Assembly (NCBI RefSeq): GCF_001949145.1
Contig: NW_019091674.1
Location: 135,668-195,667, forward strand
Source of the DNA: Acanthaster planci
Taxonomy: Eukaryota > Echinodermata > Asteroidea > Valvatida > Acanthasteridae
Direction: 5' to 3'
Length of the DNA stretch: 60,000 nucleotides
Shown: positions 35,575 through 60,000 of the stretch, one piece after another
How positions within the stretch are numbered: position 1 is the first letter of the stretch
Layout: every line of letters begins with the position of its first letter
Made by a program: the position numbers and the translations under genes
The notes under the pieces: generated by a model
The model's input: only the letters and a program-made list of their open reading frames with translations
What the model was told of the DNA's origin: nothing
The model's database searches: none

Positions 35575-36289
35575 ACATAGGGTCGTATGAATAAAAACTA
35601 TATAGCAAATGCCATTAAGTTCAAGCAAACAGCAAAAGCGTTTACTGAGAAGTAAAGCATTAAGTATAAGCAAATGCTTGAATTTGTATGAATAAAATGT
35701 TTCTTTTACTTTTCAGCATCTCTTAGTTTAGATATTAGCAAATGCCTTATGCTTGAGGCTGACTTCACAGCCGAACAGTTTTGCACAACAGGGCTTCCGT
35801 TGTCTGCACGTACAGACACACAGAGTGCAGCAAGGTACTATATCTGAAGACCCCAGCATGGCAGATAAGCATGATGACAGTAATTTTGATCGCAAAAACC
35901 TTGATGAAAAAAATTGCTCTGCCACTCTCAGATCGATACAACTGCCGGCATCTGGTTTCTTGAGATTCCCTCCTTAAGGCACACAGCTTTTCTTTTCGAA
36001 TGACATACATGAACGCTGCCATTTTAAACATTAGCAAATGCTCCTCGTTTTCAAGCTTGCAATGATCCAGTCTTGAAAAATGTCAAATAAATACTCAAAT
36101 TCTGTAGAACTTGAAGCCACTGCTTATTATCAAGCACAAGCTTATGGAGTAAAAAGTAAATACTTTTACGTTTTAGCAATTGCACTAAACTAAAAGCATT
36201 TGCTTCGTTATCATTCACACAAACACGAGTAAATGCTTCGAAAATTGTAGTAAAAGCGAATGCTACTTTTTATTCATTCGACCCAATGT
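35575..36289. mobile_element. MITE of about 715 bp with 23-bp terminal inverted repeats
   Basis: The left end ACATAGGGTCGTATGAATAA and the inverted right end ACATTGGGTCGAATGAATAA match in all but two positions over 23 bp. The interior is full of AAGCATTTGCTT-like words in both orientations and has no transposase. A diverged relative lies at 16,326-17,050. Confidence 0.75.
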
Positions 36290-36792
36290 CGCAATTTCTT
36301 ATGATAAAAACAGTCAGCCCATAGAAGACTGACTCTTTTCATTGGATGGCCCAGTGCCTGTGGTAATAATAATTGAATTCATTACCCCTAACCCCGATCG
36401 CGTATGCAAAGTGTATAGACGGACTTCTGTACTGGGAGGTAATTTGGGGTTTTTATGGCCATTATTTAGGCCTATGGAAGCTGGTATCTAACGTCGTTTG
36501 TGTGATTATTTAATCACTTGAGATGTCAACTTGTGTTGATTTTAAACGTAAGCATCCAGGCTTAGGTGAGGATCAAGGAAATTACACTAGTGCATGCATT
36601 TAATTAAAACGTTTCAATATGAGAGTTCAACGCTCCCTGAAGGTTGCAATATTTTTTGTTCTCTTGCTATGAATCACACGTGATAGTACGCGCGATGCTG
36701 CTTTTACTTTCAACTCGTTTCCGCTCGGCCATTGCAATTATAGAAGATTTCCAGCTCTTCGATCGCACACACGTATAATATTTAACATCAGA

Positions 36793-52596
<15,804 letters not shown>

Positions 52597-52960
52597 CGAT
52601 TCCATTCAACACTGGAAAAGCTGTGCCGTTATCAGATGTCCACACCTAAACGTGTTGATTTAACACCGTTGGTATTATTTACACACACCTTACAGTGTTA
52701 CAATGCATTGGAGTTTATTAAAAGTAACATAAAGAGTGTGAAAAAACACCCACAAAATAGTGAAAAATGTTGGCATGGTGCTCTGATAACAATGTAGTAA
52801 CAGCCCGGTTTTTGCAGTGACGTCGGGGGCAATATGGACTCAGTCAAGGTCGCACATCATCAAGCCACGCTTGAATAGTGTTTGTATTTTCCTGGCATTA
52901 AACGTGTGTTGTTATTTTTTTCTACTTGTTAAATGCTACATTCATCTTTTTTGGAGGGGG

Positions 52961-52966
52961 AATAAA
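52961..52966 (+). terminator. Polyadenylation signal for gene C
   Basis: AATAAA lies 365 nt beyond the stop codon. An ATTAAA-like variant lies nearer, at about 52,717, so the 3' end could be there instead. Confidence 0.45.
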
Positions 52967-55518
52967 ATAGAAGCATTTTTTGTGGATCTTTTATAATCTC
53001 TCTGAAGGATAAAACTAAATGTGGGGGCGTGTTCCATCCTGTAGGGAAATGAAATAGATCACAGATTGTCTTTTCTTTATTTTTAACGATAGCTCTTTTT
53101 GGGAGCCATAAATAAAAAACTGTCTTATTTTTCGTTCAACGAAGACCGAAGATTTGTAAACGGAGAATAGAAAGATCGAGGAGGAGGCTGACATGTATAT
53201 TTACATGACAAGTAATTACTACAGACACAATACGCCTGTTAAAAGCTTTCAGGCTCTGAACAGCGATGACGTGAGACTCAAAATAAAAAGATGGCTCTGA
53301 ACAACAAAGATGTTGAGGTTTCACTCGATCAGCACTGTATATAGGCAGAGTTTTAACACAAAGTAGTTCTTAATGGAGAGGTTAATTAAGGGATGACCTA
53401 CTGTGAATAAGCGGAAGAAGCAGCACACGGATTTACAATGAGTATATCAATCAGGTTCCTGTCAAAGTGAATTAAAACAGAAATTGCTTAGATTATTTCA
53501 AGTAATGAATTTATTGGAAAAGATATTTAGTCCGATGGCAAAGAGCAGGAAAAATTATTTCGATGCAGTTCCAAATGAAATCGAAAAATAGTTCTTTCAG
53601 AATTTATTTGGGAAGTCTGGAATTGCTTGTGTAATATTTGTATGTATATTTACCCCTCCCCAGAACCAGTGAGTCAATTAGGACTGTACTAGCCCAAATT
53701 GTTATAATGCACTTTCTCTGTTTCTAAACAACTCATGTTATTCCCCTGGCTCTCCATGATTAGAAATTCTAAGGCTGGCCATCACTTGGCAAACACTTTA
53801 CCGATTTTAAAAGCTTTGTGCTAAATCAAAGGATAAGCAGTTTCAAATCAGTTAAAGGCAGCCCCCACTGCTTTCCAAGTGCGTTTTTTGCATCTGTTTA
53901 ATAAATACCATACGAAAAAAGGATTGACGTATGGCAGATTTCGAATACATTATTGTCCACAGTGATCTCAACTTCTGCACAGCTTTGAATATGCCGACTG
54001 AAAAGAAACTAACAGAAGTAATGTGCACTGCACATAAAATGAATTTGGGGGCAACCTGGGCGTTACGTCGTACTCTATTAATAGTACGGCCACCGACCAC
54101 CAAAATCATTGATACGGCAGGGAGCCAGCTAGTTGTACGCACCGCGACAAAGCAATTTTGAAAGTAACCCCTCTCGTGTAAAGCAGCAAAGCTCGTCACA
54201 AGTTGCAAACAAAAAGGACATACCACATTGTTCTGAGTTTTTTCTTGCACTGTGGGTTAAATTATTTACCTTTTCACTCTTAATATGCCAGACGTTGCAT
54301 CAGCCACCATTTGTTAAAAGTATCTGAACATGTCATTTACATGCAAACCCGTCAGCCCATAATACGTTGCACATATAGTTTAAGGTTGGATAGTGGTGAA
54401 GATCCATTTAAGTGTTTCGTGACAGTGTATCATCTTTGATTTTGTGACAACCCTGTCCGTTTCGATTGTGAATTCATATCATTGCTACTCACATTGCAAA
54501 GAAAAAACCAGGAACACACAAATCGAGATTCTTCGTTAAGTTAGGCTAATCTAGTGGTCCTTTCGTTTCTAAGGTTAAGCTGGTTTCTATATAGACCTTT
54601 GAATGAAAATCCTATTTTTCTGTTCTATTCCAGTAAAATCGGTCTAAATGAACTCCACGAGAACATTTTGGGAAATATATTTAAAAATATATTTCACAGA
54701 GTTCAACTCAAAAAGTAAGCCGAGTGCAAAAGAGCCTGAAAGTAAAAGGTCACGCAGCGAGCTTCTGTAATCCTTGCGCAGTCTGCCTACGAGGACTTTA
54801 CATTGGGCCGTCCCATTACACTTTTTACGTTATTTGTTCTATCCAAGGGTTCCGGAAGCGCACCATTAGGTATGAACTTTCAGGATCTATAGGGAGATAT
54901 CAGGGCGAGAAAATTTTAAGTTTTTAGGTTTTTTTTTCAAAAACAGAGGAAACCCGCGTGAACCAATCATTGCTCAGCTTTACGTCGAACTCGCTCGACT
55001 TGTTCCCGTTCCTATTATATACGGACCACCGTTCTGTAGTGTACGGGAACCTGTCTATCAAGCTTGCACCTTGCGGCAGTGTGTATACATCATGGCGTCC
55101 CCCGATCCGATGTGGAAGTGAAGTCACGCCAAGCGCTGATTGAAAACCAATTCTATTTCCTCCCTGAATTCGTCGAAAATAAGAAATATGCCCCTAAAGC
55201 AGCAGCAAAATGGGCTTAAGCTGTGCATTGTTGCAGCTCGTAGCTATATTTGGACGGAAGAACGTTTCCAGGGGCTGAACATAATCCATCACGAAGTCAG
55301 AAGAACGCCGAGGACATTAAACTCTGATTCGTGTGCCCATGGACTTTTGCAGTGTTGTTTGCAAAACACCGTCACGTCATGACTGGTACCGTGATTTTCG
55401 GATTTCACGCGACATTCAATCGGAAAGTTTCTCCTCATCACGTGTTTTCTTACCATTATATACATTTACTGCATGCAAGAAGTGGTATATCGCCCTATAT
55501 AGCTAGTAGTACATGCAG
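52967..55518. other. Downstream sequence, nothing recognised
   Basis: Frames at 53,852-54,250 (minus), 54,924-55,127 (minus) and 54,958-55,143 (plus) have no recognisable domain or splice context. Confidence 0.4.
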
Positions 55519-55599
55519 AATCTGATCAGTTTGCCGGCTACGAACGAAACACGGAACAGATTGTGATTGAGGGGGAACCTGTATGTTTACACTGTACAG
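55519..55599 (+). CDS. Possible Ig-like exon fragment of a further gene
   Basis: Between CATGCAG and CAG|GTATGT lies an 81-nt, phase 1-1 stretch reading SDQFAGYERNTEQIVIEGEP and VCLHCT. EGEPVCLHC resembles the A and B strands of an Ig domain, with the first Cys, as in interleukin-1 receptor type chains. No following exon with the Trp and second Cys was found downstream, so this may be a chance match or a remnant. Confidence 0.3.
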
Positions 55600-57680
55600 G
55601 TATGTATGCCCCCCAAACTTTATTACAACAGTCTGCCAAACTAACGATCTTACGTATTTTCCACTAATTTTGTTTCTGCCAATACTCAGTATGTTTTATA
55701 AAGTTTACAGTAAAATCAAACCAAGTGTTAACTTCTTACATCTGGTTAATACATGTATGCATCTTGTGTGCAGAGTGTGCAAAAATGTACTTATACTTCA
55801 TTGGTTCTTAAAGGCAGGTAAACATGATGAAAATTGATCTCAAGGTTCCTGTAATGTGTGAAGCACTTGGAGGAAGGATGAGGGTTTTGCCATCTTTCAT
55901 CAGCAAATGTCTCTACAAATTTGACAAGGGATTTTACCACGAATGCATCACATTCACGATGTTCACACTGTGACAATGATTAACAGTGAACTTGTTAGAC
56001 TTGGGCCAAAGTTTGCATGTGGGTGCTGATGTAGTGATGAGAACCGTGAAATCAGACTTGGTTTTTGAAAAAGATGAACAATAACTTTTTATGAAGACCG
56101 AAATTTCCGTGCTAGCAGCTGTGACAAGAACCATGAGATCAACTTTCATCGGCCTAGGTTGGACTACAAACTTTCCTTTTTTATATTCCAGTACCAGTGC
56201 TGCTTCGTTGGATGAAGCATTCAACCATTTATTGACAATTTGCATCATATGCCATAGGTTTGCTGGTTACAGTGTATTTGTACAACAAAACAATATTTGC
56301 ACAAAGTGCAGGGATTATTTCCTGAGTTGGTGCCTTGACAGGTTAGAAAGCCTGATGCTTACACTCCGCTAATTAGATAAATAACAGAAATCAAGTCCAC
56401 TCAATAATTGTTTTGTTAATGAAGCTTATCACAGCATGTAAGCTTTTATTTTCAATGGTTTCATCAACTCGTAAAAACTTTGCACTTTTAATGTGTGGAT
56501 GGTACTAAGTTAATAGAAGAGGCACAACCTCTTTGTGTCTGCTGACTTCTAACCAGTGTAACATCTTTTCTAAATTTTCCAGGGTTACTTTCCTACATTG
56601 AAATGGATCAGTTTTTGCTTCGTAGCATTTACAGTTTTGAAACGTTTCTTATATTCAGAGCAAGTTGCTAGCTCATTTTTTGCCTACGTTTCATATAGGC
56701 ACCGTTTCCGAGCAATGTTGTACAAAACAGCATTTCGTGATTTTCTTCACATGTTGCAAAGGTTCCATTTGAGGAAATTTAGTTTTTCTTTGGTAAGCCT
56801 TGTCCAATATTGTTACTTCTATTGCAATTGATTTAATTTGGGGGGGTTGTCTTATCTATAAGGATTAAAAGACATTATATAAAAAGAAAATGGAATAAAT
56901 TGCACTTCGTAACAGTAAAATGAAACAGAATAAGACCAAGTTGATAATAACACAATGTTGTGCCCTTGCAGGATTTGCCTAATAGTGAAATGAATCAATT
57001 TGTGTACAAGTTAGTAGCTTAGTTTATTTGTTATACATGTAAATCTGCCTCACAAAAAAGCTGGGAAAGCTGTAGATAATAAACTGTGATGAAATTTCAA
57101 CATGATTCTTGCATTTTATTTTATTTGATTTGCTTTGGAATTGAAGGTAAATAATAATACAGTTAAAAAGGAAATGTGAAAAAATAAATTCTAATTCGAA
57201 TAAAAGTCTAATGCATGTTAATCATTGAAAATGAGAGAAAAATTAAGAAATGCAGAATAATAACCCTCAAATTCTCAGACAGTGGACATCACTGCAAGGC
57301 ATATACTGCTATTGTGAGAACTGAGAAATTTATCTTAATAGAATAATTTATTACCTATTTACAGTCCCTAGGTTTACCCTCTCATAGTTTTGTACAATTC
57401 CTTAAATGAGGAAATTCATAAAGAAATTACGTCAGAGAATTGTTTTCGGGTTTAATTAAAAGAACTACATTAGACGCCAATAACACCAAACCCTATGCTT
57501 TGGAGGTACAATCACAAGACAATAGAACTACAGTAGTAAATCAAGTTCATTAGCTTGAACAGCGAAATATTCCACAGTTACAGCACATGTAATTACCGGT
57601 AAGTGCAGCAAAAATTACTTCGAAAGCCACCAAGGCTACTTCCAAGTTCAGGAGAAAATATTCACCCGACAAAAAGGGTA
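55600..57680. other. AT-rich sequence, nothing recognised
   Basis: No domain, RNA gene or clear terminal repeat was seen. Confidence 0.4.
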
Positions 57681-57684
57681 AACG

Positions 57685-57790
57685 GTGCCACACAGGCTAT
57701 AGTGTCATAGACAGTGCCACACAGGCTAAATAGAGCCATCAATAGTGCCACACAGGCTATAGTGTCATAAATAGTGCCACACAGGCTAAA
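57685..57790. repeat. Short tandem repeat, four units of about 30 bp
   Basis: GTGCCACACAGGCTA occurs at 57,685, 57,714, 57,745 and 57,774. The spacer is TAGTGTCATA.A.A after units 1 and 3, and unit 2 is followed by a variant. Confidence 0.95.
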
Positions 57791-60000
57791 GTATAAAGCC
57801 AGGCCTTTAATACAATGTGACATCACAGTTTATCTTGGTCTGCATGGGCCTCAGACGTCTACGGCAGTCGTAGCGCTCTGCCAAACAGCTAGCGACGCCC
57901 TCACTAGACACAGCACAGAACAGTGGAGAGCATCTTGGCTAGACCCAAGGTAGTAAAACTGCCATAAGGTAGGCCTCTCTGGAAAAGTTGATAAATTCAA
58001 CTCCAAATAGTTGAACAATACTGTTCCTCATTGCTGACAATTATCAAAGTTGTGACTTTTCCAGGAACATCAAAATACTACGATAATCTTTTATACAAGT
58101 ACCCTAAATTACTCAACACAGAAAACAATTATTCTTACAGTTTGTGGCTTCACGGTTGTCTGCAGTCAGTCACTAGTTCCAGGGTCATTTGACGGTCCGC
58201 TCAGAATGGGGAAAAGATGTATAAGCTCACAAAGTATGGCAACCCCAAAAGAGCACAAGGCCCTTAGCTTAAATTACTCTTGTTGGATTGGAGAGAGCCT
58301 GACCACTGGTGTTAGAATGCTTTACAGCAACTGACTGACCATGGGTAGCACATCTTCACTCTATATACACCACACTCCCTCACACTCCAGTGCACCCAAT
58401 GAAAAGACCACACCCAATTGAAACATCCCAACTGCTTGTACTTACCATTTAAATGCAAAGTCCACAATCTAGAGCCCCAAGCACCTTGTGTTAAATGCAA
58501 ATCAATGACATCACACACTGAAATACATATTTAAATCAAGCAACTTCTCTTGTTGCAGCCAAAATTCTCAATAAAACTCTACATGAAAGAAAAATAAAAA
58601 AGTTGTCATTTTAAACAGTAAAATGGGCTGAGATGTGATAGCTGTCAAAGTTTGACTTCGTGCCAGTGTCTAAAATTTACAAAACTTTAGAGCGAGACGT
58701 AGGTACAGGTATCAGATTCAAGCTGCTTTGTTTCCCCTTTCTAGAAGTTTGCTGGTCGAATCAGCAAATTTTGTGCTGCTGAAACGAATTGAAATTTTCA
58801 GGTTTGGGTGGTTTTCATTTTACTCCAACAGTGTAATATTCACGTAGACCGATTTTGCTGGAACGAGAATTCATTTCTGGAAGGATTCGCGCGTCTAATA
58901 TCTAAATAAAGAGACGAAGACAGCATACTGAAGCGACTTCATCGCGAGTGACGCAAACACAGAGGAATCAGAGTTGGCCTAAATAAAGAGCACGCTGGCA
59001 CGGCGTCACCGTTTACGTCTCTCAACTCGCTTGAGTACCATAGTTATCTCGACCACTCTCTCCTGCTGATTAAGAAATGCAGCTCCATTCTCAACCGATT
59101 TTTATTACACTGAAATGAAGTGCAAGGTTAACTTCAAGGACTTATTAAAACTTTTTAAAGTTTCGGATGTTAGTTTCCTCTTTGGACGAATGACGGTTTG
59201 TGTGTGCTGATATAAACTATACAGCTGCCGGTGATCATCACAACAATGTGGAAACTAGGATCCGGCCTAATCTGTACCACTGAGTGCATCATTAATTTTT
59301 GCACTCCCATAATTGTCACACCTTCTTAACTTCCCTTTTTTGCAGTCTTGAAACGTAACGAATTCCGAGATTTCCACTACGGTGTATGATTCAAAGGGTA
59401 GAGGCACTGAAAAGTTGCCTGGGTTAAATTTAACCCAAGCGAGGGTGAAAACTGCAACCTCCCAAGAGTTCAGGTTGTTTCAACCTAAACTGGGGGATTG
59501 AAACTAATTTCTGGTTTGTTTTAACCAAACAATGGTTAATATCCACTCATTTTGTGGGCAGCGGTGTATTTCCGTGACTGTACCCCGTGTTGGCCCATTC
59601 CAAACCAAACCCCCTGGCACGTACGTATTTGACGGCAATTATAACTCCAGCACCGCAATATGTTTCGTGTTTTATTCAGGTCATTCATCATTGCACATGA
59701 CAGGCGAAGTAAGGAGCCCACAACAGGCATCATGCAAAGACGAGGCCCATCAGCTAAAACCGGTGTAATTAACGACCTTGTTTTTCCGGCGTGCTCGGAT
59801 TTCCGGAAGAACGCAATGGATGATTTGCGTTGCCGCAAAGTGCCCATTTATCTGGTATACTGGTCCAGTCACATACGCACCGTCCATACGTTTGACGCAT
59901 GGGGGTCCTGTTCGATCCGCAACCTGTACGGTCTAGGGTGATACAAGGAAATATACTGGGGAGACTGGAAGGTCGTGTAGTAATTTACAAATCACAACCG
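57791..60000. other. Sequence without a recognised gene
   Basis: The open frames at 59,532-59,941 on both strands overlap each other and carry no recognisable domain. A perfect 16-bp palindrome GGGTTAAATTTAACCC lies at 59,421-59,436, with related AACC-rich words to 59,535. Confidence 0.4.

Noticed and set aside
53852-54250. 132-codon minus-strand frame
   Set aside because: A competing plus-strand frame covers much of it, and no domain is seen on either strand.
59536-59941. Overlapping frames on both strands at the right end
   Set aside because: No domain or splice signal was found. The mutual overlap suggests chance frames in a less AT-rich patch.

Overview
This window is animal nuclear DNA. 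It is AT-rich, with short exons set in large introns, GT-AG splice sites and many small inverted-repeat transposons. It contains no bacterial-type operons, and no complete rRNA or tRNA gene was seen. The domain mix (Ig, fibronectin III and receptor tyrosine kinase) and the style of the repeats fit an invertebrate deuterostome. A lancelet such as Branchiostoma is my best guess, but that is inference. There are two runs of N, at 8,030-8,626 and 40,688-41,224.

The main content is a cluster of three related immunoglobulin-superfamily membrane receptors. On the minus strand, gene A (17,483-23,491; six exons joining in frame to 252 codons plus stop) encodes a signal peptide, one Ig domain, one transmembrane helix and a short tail with two PPxY motifs. 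Also on the minus strand, gene B (26,618-32,065; seven exons joining in frame to 359 codons plus stop) has the same plan with two Ig domains, and its tail also carries two PPxY motifs. On the plus strand, divergent from gene B, gene C (36,793-52,596; about 20 coding exons) encodes a receptor tyrosine kinase. Its parts in order are a signal peptide, six Ig domains, an FN3 domain, a cysteine-rich FN3-like domain, a transmembrane helix, a juxtamembrane segment with two alternative 68-nt exons, a complete kinase domain and a short acidic tail. The membrane-proximal Ig domains of all three genes are clearly related. The cluster therefore pairs one type of ectodomain with two kinds of intracellular output: a tyrosine kinase, or a WW-domain (Nedd4-type ligase) docking tail. 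Nearly all ectodomain exons are phase 1-1, which makes such swaps easy.

Two points bear on whether gene C works as drawn. Its sixth coding exon (fifth Ig) is 299 nt long and shifts frame to a stop at 42,899-42,901. An assembly gap also lies in the intron between the third and fourth Ig exons.

The left third (1-17 kb) holds no intact gene that I recognise. It contains an element of about 1.6 kb with long terminal inverted repeats (1,236-2,836), a small MITE (4,000-4,238), a broken tyrosine-recombinase-like gene interrupted by the first N gap (about 7,890-9,386), and an old duplication (11,880-12,710 and 14,760-15,520). Each copy of the duplication carries an orphan 76-nt signal-peptide exon on the minus strand. 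A dead DDE transposon with matching terminal repeats (19,147-21,124) and a tRNA-derived SINE-like element sit in an intron of gene A, and further MITEs lie in introns of genes B and C. The right end (52.6-60 kb) shows no recognisable gene, apart from one possible Ig-like exon at 55,519 and a short tandem repeat at 57.7 kb.
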